Positions 26,485 to 35,240 of a stretch of 64,000 nucleotides of DNA are shown here, piece by piece. The notes beneath the pieces are model-generated. The model saw only the letters and a program-made list of their open reading frames with translations, did not search any database and was not told the DNA's origin. Made by a program: the position numbers and the translations under genes. The stretch covers positions 3,292,001 to 3,356,000 of the forward strand of contig NZ_CP038015.1 in NCBI RefSeq assembly GCF_004367585.1. Reading direction: 5' to 3'. This stretch comes from Paenisporosarcina antarctica (GTDB taxonomy: Bacteria; Bacillota; Bacilli; Bacillales_A; Planococcaceae). Position 1 is the first letter of the stretch, and each line of letters starts with the position of its first letter.

Positions 26485-27684
26485 TTAAACTTTCAAAGCA
26501 CTTTCAACGTGATTAAACGCTTGTTCAAAGTCTGCAAGGATATCTTCAATATCTTCAATTCCACAAGATACGCGAATTAATCCTTCTGGTATTCCCATTG
26601 CTGCGCGTTCTTCAGGAGTGCATTCAACATGGCTTGTCGTACGGGCAGGCCCTACTGTTGTTTCAACTGAACCTAGGTTTGCTGCACGGTGTGCGTATTG
26701 CAATTTAGGAAGAAGATCTCTTACTGTATCAACTCCACCTTTTACTGCAAAGCTAAGCATGCCACCGAAATCTTTCATTTGTTTTTTCGCGATGTCGTGG
26801 TTTGGATGCGTTTCAAGCCCCGGGTAGAAAACATCTTCGACAATTTCTTTTGTTTGCAAGTATTTCGCAAGTTCCATTGCATTCTTACATTGTTCACGGA
26901 CACGAATGTGAAGAGTTTTCATTCCTCGTAAAGTCAAGTAAGCTGCCATTGGATCCATTGTTGCTCCATTGATTTCACGGTAGTGGTAAACTTGCTCAAC
27001 GAGTTGATGAGAACCCACTAACACTCCGCCAAGTGCATCCGCATGTCCACAAAGGAATTTTGTTGCACTATGGATAACCAAGTCAACGCCAAGTGCAAGC
27101 GGGTTTTGGTTGATCGGAGTTCCGAAAGTGTTATCAATGATGACAATAGCCCCCGCTGCCTGACCAGCTTTTGCCATACGTTCGATATCCGTAATTTTAA
27201 CTGTTGGATTTGTCGGTGTTTCCAAGTAGAGAATTTTACACCCTTTAGCAACTTCCGCTTCGATTGCTTCATGATTTCCTGTTTCAGCTAAAGCTACATC
27301 GATATTTAGACGCGGAAGGAACTCAGTAAAGATTTTGTTTGTGCCGCCGTATGTGTCTTTAACAGAAACAATGCGATCACCTGGCAATAAGAATGTAGCC
27401 AGAGTATTGCTGATTGCTGCCATCCCTGTAGAGAAACTTGTTGCCGCTTCTGCACCTTCTAGAACTTTCACTTTATCTTCAAATGCTTGGACAGTCGGGT
27501 TTGTGTTGCGTCCATAAATATGTCCCTTTTTCTTGCCAATTGCCACGTCATACCACTCATCCATATCGTCGTATGTGTAAGCTACGCTCAATACGACTGG
27601 TACTTGTGTGGCACCATGTACTAAATATTCTTTTTCTCCAGCCCATACTGCTTTTGTACCTATTTGAATGTCTTTGTGTGTCAT
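26485..27684 (-). CDS. Gamma-family (Cys/Met metabolism) PLP enzyme
   Basis: A 399-aa PLP enzyme of the cystathionine gamma-synthase/gamma-lyase family. The active-site lysine is in VIHSATKFLCGHADALGG; also seen are GRNTNPTVQAFEDKVKVLEG, SFSTGMAAISNTLATFLLPG, LYLETPTNPTVKITDI and the C-terminal LIRVSCGIEDIEDILADFEQ. I start at the ATG at 27684 (GAGGAG upstream). Such enzymes perform gamma-elimination or gamma-replacement. In this cluster it occupies the place where the DABA transaminase DoeD would be expected, and it may replace the gamma-amino group of diaminobutyrate (inference). A sulfur-amino-acid role is the alternative. Confidence 0.85.
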   Translation of the reverse strand: MTHKDIQIGTKAVWAGEKEYLVHGATQVPVVLSVAYTYDDMDEWYDVAIGKKKGHIYGRNTNPTVQAFEDKVKVLEGAEAATSFSTGMAAISNTLATFLLPGDRIVSVKDTYGGTNKIFTEFLPRLNIDVALAETGNHEAIEAEVAKGCKILYLETPTNPTVKITDIERMAKAGQAAGAIVIIDNTFGTPINQNPLALGVDLVIHSATKFLCGHADALGGVLVGSHQLVEQVYHYREINGATMDPMAAYLTLRGMKTLHIRVREQCKNAMELAKYLQTKEIVEDVFYPGLETHPNHDIAKKQMKDFGGMLSFAVKGGVDTVRDLLPKLQYAHRAANLGSVETTVGPARTTSHVECTPEERAAMGIPEGLIRVSCGIEDIEDILADFEQAFNHVESALKV

Positions 27685-27698
27685 ATGACCACTCCTCA

Positions 27699-28703
27699 TT
27701 AGTTTTTTAGTGCTACCATTTCATTTCCAATCTTTAATCCTATATTCCGTTTGACCATTTCAGTGTAAGCAAATAACGCAATCGCTGTATCCTGAACACC
27801 CGTTCCGGTTAAATCACAAACTGTAATTTGTTCATCATTGTCACGACCGTCCAACTCTTTTGAAGTTAATTGACCGAGTTCGATAATGAACGAATCGTCT
27901 GTGAGGGCACCACTTTCTAATGCATGATGCAATTCTCCAAGTTTGGAACATTGTGCTTTTGTATCACACACAAGCTTATCCGCCCGAGCTAATACTTCAT
28001 CTTCCAACTCTTGTTTATGTTCGGCATCAGAGCCCATTGCTGTAATATGAATCCCAGGATGCAGCCATTCAGCTTTAATAACTGGCTCTTTTGCCGGCGT
28101 TGTCGTGACGACTAAGTCACTGCAGCGAACAACCTGTTCCGCGTTTTCCGCCACTTGGACGTCTACCCCTAACTCAGCAGCCATTTCTTCTGCGTACTTT
28201 TCAGCACGGTCAGTTGAACGTGCATAAACAATTAGCTTTTTAAAATCCCGTACTAGAGCTATTGCTCTCACCTGGAACCTCGCTTGACTTCCCGCTCCTA
28301 TTACTCCTACAGTTTCAATGTTTTCCCGAGAAAGGTATTTTGCAGCAACCGCTCCCGCTGCAGCAGTTCTAATCTCAGTTAAATAACCATTATCCAAAAG
28401 AAGCGCATGTGGAATCCCCGTTTGTGTACTAATCAACATCATTAGTCCATTCCCACTTGGAAGACCCTGCTTATGATTATTAAAAAATCCAGAAGAAACC
28501 TTTATGGCAAACATCTCTTTACCTTTTATATACGCAGTTTTCACATCTACTTCGCCATTTTGATCGTGAATATCAATACGCATTATCGGTGGCATTTCCA
28601 CTTCATTGTTTGCTAATTTTGTAAATCCATCTTCAATAATGTCAATTGCTTCAAGATTTAATTCCACATATTGTTTAAGCTCCTGCTCCGTAAATATAAG
28701 CAT
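27699..28703 (-). CDS. eutC: Ectoine utilization protein EutC (ornithine cyclodeaminase family)
   Basis: A 334-aa ornithine cyclodeaminase/mu-crystallin family protein matching the ectoine-specific EutC subgroup. Features: MPPIMRIDIHDQNGEVDVKT, AFIKVS-type lysine region FAIKVSSGFFNN, LLDNGYLTEIRTAAAGAVAA, and the Rossmann motif VGVIGAGSQARFQVRAIALV. EutC is implicated with EutB in turning hydroxyectoine into a form that can enter ectoine degradation. It starts 26 bp after doeA and ends 14 bp before the PLP enzyme. This is not the ethanolamine ammonia-lyase subunit of the same name, which is at 57298. Confidence 0.85.
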   Translation of the reverse strand: MLIFTEQELKQYVELNLEAIDIIEDGFTKLANNEVEMPPIMRIDIHDQNGEVDVKTAYIKGKEMFAIKVSSGFFNNHKQGLPSGNGLMMLISTQTGIPHALLLDNGYLTEIRTAAAGAVAAKYLSRENIETVGVIGAGSQARFQVRAIALVRDFKKLIVYARSTDRAEKYAEEMAAELGVDVQVAENAEQVVRCSDLVVTTTPAKEPVIKAEWLHPGIHITAMGSDAEHKQELEDEVLARADKLVCDTKAQCSKLGELHHALESGALTDDSFIIELGQLTSKELDGRDNDEQITVCDLTGTGVQDTAIALFAYTEMVKRNIGLKIGNEMVALKN

Positions 28704-28729
28704 AATCCTCTCATCTCCTTTTATGGAGT

Positions 28730-29917
28730 CTAGTTATTCATTAATATTCCGTCTTTGATAAACAACTCTCTAGGGAAATTCGCGAAAGTTTCACATCCAG
28801 TTTCTGTTACTCTAAAGGATTCACTCGCTTCAAATCCGTAGTGATCTAACCAAATACCAGGAATTAGATGGAATGTCATATTCGGCTGAAGAATTGTTTT
28901 GTCTCCTTTACGGATACTTGCTGTATGCTCACCCCAGTCAGGAGGATAATTCAAACCCATTGCATAACCAAGACGGGATTCTTTTATAATGCCACTTCTC
29001 TCTATTGATTTTCTCCAAGTTTCTTCAATTTCTTCACACGCGATACCTGGCTTAATCATGTCAAGACAACTGTTTAACCCTTCGATAACAACATCTGAAA
29101 GCGCTTTAATTTTATCGGAAGGTCGCCCTATATTAACTGTTCTTGCAAGTGGTGAGTGGTAGCGTTTATAACAGCCCGCTAATTCTAAAATAACTGTATC
29201 ACCTTGTTTATAGCGTTCATCTGTCCATGTTAAATGAGGAGTTGAGGTTTTCTCTCCAGATGGGAGCAGTGGCATAATTGCCGGATAATCACCGCCGAAC
29301 TCTGCTGTTCCAGTGACTTGTGTGTGTAATATTTTCGCTGCAACATCACATTCACGAACGCCTACATTTATCAAATTAATTCCATCCATCATAGCTTTTT
29401 CTACGATTAACGCAGCGCGCTTCATATACTCGATTTCTTGATTAGACTTCACAATACGAACCCAGTTTACTAGATGAGATGCATCCTTGAACGTAGCATT
29501 TGGTAACCCTTTTTTTAGCTGTTCGTAACATTTTGCTGTGAAATAATAATTTTCCATTTCAACACCGACTGAACGGGTTTCTAGACCAATTTGTTTTAAA
29601 ATATCAGCTACAAAGTCCATGGGGTGCTTTGTATTAGATTGGACATAATCCTCTGGATAAGGAATGATGTTTTCATGGTATAGCCATGTTGTTAATTTTG
29701 CTCCGTTTGCATCCTGAGTTCTTCCAATCCAAATCGGTTGGTCTTCGTCATTTATTATTACTAACATTTGATGTACGTAGAAGGACCAACCATCGTAACC
29801 GGATAAGTAGTTCATATTAGCTGGATCTGTAATAAGTAATACTTCAACCCCTTGTGCTGCCATTCGATCTTTTGTTTTGCGAATTCTCTCTTTATACTCT
29901 GTTGTTCCAAATGACAT
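28730..29917 (-). CDS. doeA: Ectoine hydrolase DoeA/EutD (M24, creatinase-like)
   Basis: A 395-aa pita-bread-fold hydrolase that opens the ectoine ring to N-acetyl-2,4-diaminobutyrate. The creatinase-type N-domain has ITDPANMNYLSGYDGWSFYV; the catalytic domain starts near 165 (IEYMKRAALIVEKAMMDGIN). The region corresponding to the aspartate metal ligands of aminopeptidases reads ELAGCYKRYHSPLARTV, so it is non-metal creatinase-like. I start at the ATG at 29917, because AGGAGGG lies 9 nt upstream and abuts the alternative ATG at 29926. First gene of the cluster section doeA-eutC-PLP-M20-HSD-ALDH. A dyad motif lies about 100 bp upstream. Confidence 0.88.
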   Translation of the reverse strand: MSFGTTEYKERIRKTKDRMAAQGVEVLLITDPANMNYLSGYDGWSFYVHQMLVIINDEDQPIWIGRTQDANGAKLTTWLYHENIIPYPEDYVQSNTKHPMDFVADILKQIGLETRSVGVEMENYYFTAKCYEQLKKGLPNATFKDASHLVNWVRIVKSNQEIEYMKRAALIVEKAMMDGINLINVGVRECDVAAKILHTQVTGTAEFGGDYPAIMPLLPSGEKTSTPHLTWTDERYKQGDTVILELAGCYKRYHSPLARTVNIGRPSDKIKALSDVVIEGLNSCLDMIKPGIACEEIEETWRKSIERSGIIKESRLGYAMGLNYPPDWGEHTASIRKGDKTILQPNMTFHLIPGIWLDHYGFEASESFRVTETGCETFANFPRELFIKDGILMNN

Positions 29918-30018
29918 GGGAACCATCCCTCCTAATATATCAATGCTTATTAAATTTTCGGAATAATTAGTCCGTGAGTTTAGTATAGTATAAGAGCTCG
30001 GAATCTATCATCCGTAAT

Positions 30019-30034
30019 ATTGTATGAATATTCA
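30019..30034. promoter_or_regulatory. Candidate operator upstream of doeA
   Basis: ATTGTATGAATATTCA contains the palindrome TGAATATTCA. The same 16-mer with one change occurs inverted at 34962-34977, upstream of the other promoter of the ectoine cluster. It is about 100 bp before the doeA start. Confidence 0.5.
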
Positions 30035-30484
30035 ATAAATTTATAGTCAAATTAGCTATTAGTTTTGAGATGCTTTTTAATTCATGAAGAGTTTTTCAAT
30101 TCCTCTAGAATCAGCGAGCCGTCAGAATTATATTCTATATTTAGCAAAGTCCTTAATATTGTGTATAGTCGTATACAATGAATTCGAAATGAAACTGTCT
30201 AGAATATTTTTCAAGACCACATTTTATAAGTATCAATATATTTCATTGAAAACCAATAACATCAACGTAGCTGCTGAAAAAGTATTTTCAGCACGTTGCC
30301 TTCCATAATATCCAATAATTACAACTGATCCATCGCTCAACATTAAATCCATATCTTTTTGACGATGCGAGAAGCGTAATAGTGTTGCAAAACCCTCTTT
30401 TCAGGAGAAAACACTTAAATAAAGTAAAAAACGATTTGAAAACCTTAGTCGTTCAGAATGTGAAAAATGTTTTTACTTTTTAGA

Positions 30485-30539
30485 CAGTAAAATAAGACCG
30501 ATATACAAACCCTCTAACTTAATGGATTTTATACCGGTC
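30485..30539 (-). terminator. Terminator of the ectoine-cluster regulator
   Basis: On the minus strand GACCGGTATA pairs with TATATCGGTC (one G-U pair), followed by TTATTTTAC. It lies 24 bp after the PucR-type stop. Confidence 0.7.
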
Positions 30540-30562
30540 CTATTATTTTAATTATATCTTGC

Positions 30563-32266
30563 TTATGTTATTTTTTCAGAGACACCCATTTTCCAAGTTT
30601 TAATACTCAAATCCAATAAAAATAAATCATCAGGATCAATAAGCGATAGGCCTGTCAATGACTCAATTTTCCTAAGTCGATATAACAAGGACTGTCTGTG
30701 TAAATTTAATGACCTTGCCGTTTGACTAACATTTCCATGATACTGATTATATGCACTAAATGTACTAATTAAATCCATATTACTCTGGCCGTCATATTGA
30801 ACGAGTGGTTCTAATGTCGACATAATGACTTCTTTCATCTCATTATTTTGAGCAAGATTTAAGAGCACACGGTCAACCCGTGTGTTTTCATACATCATAC
30901 GATGACCTATTCCTTTTTTACGTCTTCCAATATTTAATGCAACGTTTGCATTTTGATAGCTTTCCGCAAATCCCTCAAAATCTTCGCAATAGCACCCTAC
31001 ACCCCAAGATATAATAACCTCAGGGAGTAAATTTCCTAAACGACGTTCTACTAAATCTAGGAAGTTCGTTGCGCCTTCATTTTCTGTTTTGGAAGGAACT
31101 TCAAGAAAAATAAGAAGCTGTTCTCCTTGATACGTTATCATTACTTCTCGTTTAATGGATTGTGATGCATAAAAAATCTCTTCTTCAATATAATGAATCA
31201 TGCTTTCAAGCCAATGGACAAATGAATCATAATCTTTTTTTCTTTTCTCAAATAGCAACTGTAGGTTCTCAGGAAACCCTACAATAGAAATATATGGGCG
31301 TTTTAAATTATATCCGAGCAATTTTGCCCTTGAATTTGCCTGATCATAGGAAGCGAACTCTCCTTTTGCTAACTCTTGAACAAAATCACTTCGCAAACTT
31401 ATTTTCGTCGCCTCAATGGCATTTTTCCTTGAAAGCCATAGAGCTATTGTTGTCGCTGCATGCTCCAATACATTCACGTGATACTGTGTTAAATAGGAGT
31501 CCACTGATGTATTAGGAGGTAACATCACAAAAATATAGCCTTGTGCGTCCCCTAAAACTTGCAGCACAGGGAGTTGAAGTATACACTTACCATCTATTTC
31601 AACCATTTGGAACTTCTGTATCATTGGATCATGACTTACCAAGGTTGTCTCCTTTCTTAAAGGAAGGATTCCCTTCAGAACATAGGTCTCCCACTTTTTA
31701 ATAAAGGCTTGAGTATGACCATTTTTTTCTTGAATAGATCCTAGTCGGTCAGTGATAATAATCGTACAATTAATATGCCTTTGAATAAATTTCGAGATAT
31801 GATTAAGATCTTTATCTTGTAGAATTAATTTTAACAACTCTTGCTGTACTTCCTCTGATTTTTGCCGTTCTTTGTACTGAATATCGTTAATATCTTTCAT
31901 AACCTCTTCAACGATACTGGAAAATCGGATTTCCCATGGAATTTCAATAATCTTGAAATTATGCTTCTCAGCCAATTCAATGACCTCTCTAGGAATATCA
32001 AATATATGTCTTCCCATCGCGATCATAAGTGCTGTCGCTTCAGAGTCTATAATATCTTGTACAAACGTTACAAATGTTTCAACGTCGTTGTTGCATCCAA
32101 TAGCAGTTGTTAATACAACCTCATTTTTACGGACGAAATTTTCAACAGGCATCTCAATTACTGAAATCCATTGAATATTTCGCTCTTTTTCAACATTGTT
32201 ACCTGTTATAATTCTTGCGTTTTTAAGATTTTCGTAATGTAGAATATCCTCTAATGTTAATATCAT
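30563..32266 (-). CDS. PucR-family transcriptional regulator of the ectoine cluster
   Basis: A 567-aa regulator. The PucR sensor domain covers about 1-125 (LTLEDILHYENLKNARIITG; ALMIAMGRHIFDIPREVIEL). A GGDEF-like middle domain lies at about 300-430. The C-terminal HTH reads GNVSQTARSLNLHRQSLLYR. The ATG at 32266 has GGAGTGGGG upstream. It sits between aspA and doeA on the same strand. Proteobacterial ectoine clusters use the MocR-type EnuR; a PucR-type protein here would be a different control solution (inference). Only about 30% alike by eye to the regulator at 7158, so it is not a recent duplicate. Confidence 0.87.
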   Translation of the reverse strand: MILTLEDILHYENLKNARIITGNNVEKERNIQWISVIEMPVENFVRKNEVVLTTAIGCNNDVETFVTFVQDIIDSEATALMIAMGRHIFDIPREVIELAEKHNFKIIEIPWEIRFSSIVEEVMKDINDIQYKERQKSEEVQQELLKLILQDKDLNHISKFIQRHINCTIIITDRLGSIQEKNGHTQAFIKKWETYVLKGILPLRKETTLVSHDPMIQKFQMVEIDGKCILQLPVLQVLGDAQGYIFVMLPPNTSVDSYLTQYHVNVLEHAATTIALWLSRKNAIEATKISLRSDFVQELAKGEFASYDQANSRAKLLGYNLKRPYISIVGFPENLQLLFEKRKKDYDSFVHWLESMIHYIEEEIFYASQSIKREVMITYQGEQLLIFLEVPSKTENEGATNFLDLVERRLGNLLPEVIISWGVGCYCEDFEGFAESYQNANVALNIGRRKKGIGHRMMYENTRVDRVLLNLAQNNEMKEVIMSTLEPLVQYDGQSNMDLISTFSAYNQYHGNVSQTARSLNLHRQSLLYRLRKIESLTGLSLIDPDDLFLLDLSIKTWKMGVSEKIT

Positions 32267-32375
32267 GATTCCCCACTCCTACCACTTAAAGATTAACACG
32301 GTAAAAATTCTTATTAAAAACTTTATCGAGGTAGCGTTTAACTACTACCAATCAATAGTTATATTATTACAATGA

Positions 32376-33842
32376 CTAGGAGTTGATCAAATGTAAAGTG
32401 TTTATTTTCCCACTATCAAAAAGAGCAGCACCAGAAATACCTGGCTCTGTCATTTCATATGGGTTTAAAATAAGATCAAGTTCTTCTTCTGTTAACACGT
32501 CGTAAAGCAAGCATAATTCACGAACAGATTTTCCATTTATGATTGCTTCTCTTGCAATCCTTGCTGCCACTTCATAGCCGATATGAGGATTAACTGCTGT
32601 AATAATTCCTACGCTTTTTTCCACATAACTCTTTAAATGTTCTTCATTTGCTTCTATACCCACAAGGCAGTACTCTGTAAAAACACTGAATGCATTATTC
32701 ATGATGCTAATAGACTGTAACAAATTAAACACAAGTACAGGTTCCATCACATTTAACTCAAGCTGACCAGCTTCAGAGGCCAAACAAATTGTATGATCGT
32801 TACCTATTACTTGAAATGCAACCTGATTAATCATCTCGGGCATGACTGGGTTTACTTTTCCTGGCATAATCGACGAACCAGGCTGCCTAGCTGGCAAAAA
32901 GATCTCACCAAGTCCTGCTCTTGGACCTGATGCCATTAAACGAATATCGTTTGCTATTTTGGACATGTTCATCATGCATACCTTTAGTGCAGCTGAAACT
33001 TCAGTATATGCATCCGTATTTTGTGTCGCATCCACTAAATGTTCTGCTCCCGTTAGCGGCAGACCACTAATATCAGACAAGTGATTGATTACCTTTTTGA
33101 TATAATGTGGATCGGCATTTAGTCCGGTTCCAACAGCTGTTGCTCCCATATTCACTTCATATAAATGTTGACGTGATTGCTTAATACGCTTAATATCACG
33201 TCCTACTACACGGCTATATGCTTCAAATTCTTGCCCAAGACGAATAGGGACCGCGTCTTGAAGATGTGTTCTCCCCATCTTTATCACATGATCAAATTGT
33301 TGTGCCTTTTTCTTAAACACAGCAAGCATCTGCTGCATTGTATAAAGTAGTTTTTCTAGTAGGTTAAGAGTTGCAATATGAATTGCAGTTGGAAAAACAT
33401 CGTTAGTTGATTGTGACATATTTACATGATTGTTTGGACTCAGTAGCTTATAGTCCCCTTTCTCTTTACCAAGTAATTCAAGAGCACGATTAGCGATAAC
33501 CTCATTCACATTCATATTCATTGAAGTACCAGCACCACCTTGGATGGGATCTACGATAAAATACTCGTGCAATTTTCCTCCAATGATTTCGTCTGCTGCT
33601 TTTACAATTGGATGACATAATCCTCCATTTAAAAGTTTCACATCCATATTTGCTAATGCTGCTGCTTTTTTCACGATCACTAAAGCTCTAATTAGTTCCT
33701 CATGAATCCGATAGCCTGTGATCGGGAAATTTTCAACAGCACGTATTGTTTGGATGCCATAATATGCTTGCATTGGCACTTCCTTCGACCCTAAAAAATC
33801 ACTCTCAATTCTCACATTAAACATACCAACGCCAATTGACAT
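32376..33842 (-). CDS. aspA: Aspartate ammonia-lyase
   Basis: A 488-aa enzyme of the fumarase/aspartase superfamily, converting aspartate to fumarate and ammonia. Motifs: IESDFLGSKEVPMQAYYGIQ, GGAGTSMNMNVNEVIANRAL, MSQSTNDVFPTA, GRTHLQDAVPIRLGQEF, and the mobile-loop signature PGSSIMPGKVNPVMPEMINQ. The SS-loop and MNMNVNEV favour aspartase over fumarase. The ATG at 33842 has AAGGGTGAG upstream and follows eutB by 4 bp. In this cluster it would drain aspartate from ectoine into the TCA cycle. Confidence 0.88.
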   Translation of the reverse strand: MSIGVGMFNVRIESDFLGSKEVPMQAYYGIQTIRAVENFPITGYRIHEELIRALVIVKKAAALANMDVKLLNGGLCHPIVKAADEIIGGKLHEYFIVDPIQGGAGTSMNMNVNEVIANRALELLGKEKGDYKLLSPNNHVNMSQSTNDVFPTAIHIATLNLLEKLLYTMQQMLAVFKKKAQQFDHVIKMGRTHLQDAVPIRLGQEFEAYSRVVGRDIKRIKQSRQHLYEVNMGATAVGTGLNADPHYIKKVINHLSDISGLPLTGAEHLVDATQNTDAYTEVSAALKVCMMNMSKIANDIRLMASGPRAGLGEIFLPARQPGSSIMPGKVNPVMPEMINQVAFQVIGNDHTICLASEAGQLELNVMEPVLVFNLLQSISIMNNAFSVFTEYCLVGIEANEEHLKSYVEKSVGIITAVNPHIGYEVAARIAREAIINGKSVRELCLLYDVLTEEELDLILNPYEMTEPGISGAALFDSGKINTLHLINS

Positions 33843-33846
33843 AATC

Positions 33847-34860
33847 TCACCCTTTCTTTTCCAGAGTATACTTTTGAATTAGCTGTAGCAGAGTAGAAAT
33901 GTCAACGTTGTTTCCACTTATAATAACAGCGACATCCCCCTCTTGATGAGGAATTTTATTACCTAAAACTGCCGCAATTCCTGTTGCTGCTGCACCTTCC
34001 ATAACAATTCGATGTTTGTCGATCATATAGGCCATGCTATAAGCAATCTCTTCTTCAGGAATAAGCACGACATCATCCATATATTGCTGCACCATTTTAA
34101 ACGTGTATTGATTATCAAGACCAATTCCACCTAATAAACTATCTGCTAATGTCTCGCTTTCTTCAAGCTCTACTGGTTTACCAACGTTCAAACTTTCATA
34201 CATGACCGCTGATTGTTCCATTGAAACACCAGTTACTCTGATGGCACGATCATTAGATTTTAATGCCAGGCAAATTCCGGAGAGTAGTCCACCTCCTGAA
34301 AGAGGAACAATCACGTCTGTTAGATTAGGAAGATCCTCTAATAATTCCAAGCCAATTGTTCCTTGTCCGGCAATAACATGAGGATCATCAAATGGCTGAA
34401 TAACAGTTAATCCCTTCTCTCTTTCCAACTCAAAACAATACTCTCCTGCGGCATCTTGGCTATCACCAACTATCACAATTTGAGCTCCCAGCCTTTTTAA
34501 TGAATCTACTTTTGCTTTTGGTACTCGATTTGAAATGCATACAACAGCATCAATTCCAAGTTTTTTCGCTACAAAAGCTACAGCCATACCATGGTTTCCA
34601 GTTGAATACGTTACAACCCCACGCCTTTTTTCTTCTTCACTCAGGCTAAGGATTTTATTGGCTGCTCCTCTTATTTTGAATGCTCCAACTTCATGAACAT
34701 TTTCAAGCTTTAAATAAACAGGACGACCTATTTTTTCCGATAGAATATTAGACTGAATTAATGGTGTTTTATTTACAATAGCAGAAATTCGTTTTCTCGC
34801 TTCCCAAACATCACCAATTTCAATGTCTTTTCGTTCTTTTGATTGTTTTGTATTAGTCAT
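33847..34860 (-). CDS. eutB: Hydroxyectoine utilization dehydratase EutB (threonine-dehydratase-like)
   Basis: A 337-aa fold-type II PLP enzyme. The lysine is in LENVHEVGAFKIRGAANKI; others are VTYSTGNHGMAVAFVAKKLG and the glycine loop VPLSGGGLLSGICLAL. The EutB subgroup mark ADSLLGGIGLDNQYTFKMVQ is clear and separates it from ordinary threonine dehydratase. Known role: with EutC, conversion of hydroxyectoine toward ectoine. Start ATG at 34860 with GGGAGG upstream. First gene of the unit eutB-aspA-regulator. It is unrelated to ethanolamine ammonia-lyase EutB at 58291. Confidence 0.85.
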   Translation of the reverse strand: MTNTKQSKERKDIEIGDVWEARKRISAIVNKTPLIQSNILSEKIGRPVYLKLENVHEVGAFKIRGAANKILSLSEEEKRRGVVTYSTGNHGMAVAFVAKKLGIDAVVCISNRVPKAKVDSLKRLGAQIVIVGDSQDAAGEYCFELEREKGLTVIQPFDDPHVIAGQGTIGLELLEDLPNLTDVIVPLSGGGLLSGICLALKSNDRAIRVTGVSMEQSAVMYESLNVGKPVELEESETLADSLLGGIGLDNQYTFKMVQQYMDDVVLIPEEEIAYSMAYMIDKHRIVMEGAAATGIAAVLGNKIPHQEGDVAVIISGNNVDISTLLQLIQKYTLEKKG

Positions 34861-34961
34861 ATTATCCTCCCAACATTGATGGTTATTTTTTTGTAATTAT
34901 TAGGTTTATACTAATCTCTTCTATAAGTTATATCTATTGTCAATCCTGACTACAAACAGTG

Positions 34962-34977
34962 TGAATTTTCATACAAT
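34962..34977. promoter_or_regulatory. Candidate operator upstream of hydroxyectoine eutB
   Basis: TGAATTTTCATACAAT is the reverse complement of the 30019-30034 site with one difference (TGAAWWTTCATACAAT). It lies about 100 bp upstream of eutB, the same distance as the other copy from doeA. Confidence 0.5.
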
Positions 34978-35134
34978 TTGGAAATGTAGATCCCTATAGA
35001 CTAAGCGGGGGAATGTATTAGTCTGCTATTTGTATTTATAAATGTAAAATCAAATCGAATTATTGTCGATTGATTGATATACATAAGTATCATTTATCAA
35101 AATTTGAGTGCAATAAAAAAGAGAATTCCAGGTC

Positions 35135-35208
35135 GTTTTCGGACAAAATTTTAACCTAAATAATAAAAGAAACGAGCGGTAGCCAAAGGCCATCTCTCGT
35201 TTCTTTTT
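35135..35208. repeat. Dispersed hairpin repeat, copy 1
   Basis: GTTTTCGGAC, then AT-rich spacer, then a 12-bp stem AAAAGAAACGAG (35165-35176) with CTCGTTTCTTTT (35196-35207). The same arrangement recurs at 48431-48503. A T run at the right end makes it terminator-like for rightward transcripts. Confidence 0.65.
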
Positions 35209-35227
35209 ATGTTGGTGTTCCCATGTC

Positions 35228-35240
35228 GGGGGGGGGGGGG
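35228..35240. repeat. Homopolymer of 13 G
   Basis: Thirteen consecutive G in an AT-rich genome, outside any supported gene. It could be a slippage-prone tract or a sequencing/assembly artefact. Confidence 0.9.

Larger units (their letters stand above)
29918..30562. other. 645-bp gap: doeA promoter region, coding remnant, terminator
   Basis: It contains the dyad motif at 30019-30034 upstream of doeA, a short hairpin GCTGAAAA-AGTA-TTTTCAGC at 30273-30292, a leftward open stretch at about 30255-30395 that looks like protein (LRFSHRQKDMDLMLSDGSVV, IIGYYGRQRAENTFSAA) but has no start and no family I know, and the terminator of the PucR-type gene at 30485-30539. Confidence 0.4.

Noticed and set aside
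30084-30308. 74-codon rightward open frame upstream of the regulator
   Set aside because: No ribosome site and biased composition; overlaps a better leftward coding remnant.
27699-34860. Reading eutB/eutC of the ectoine cluster as ethanolamine genes
   Set aside because: Sequence motifs are PLP dehydratase and ornithine cyclodeaminase; the ethanolamine lyase genes of the same names are at 57298-59655.
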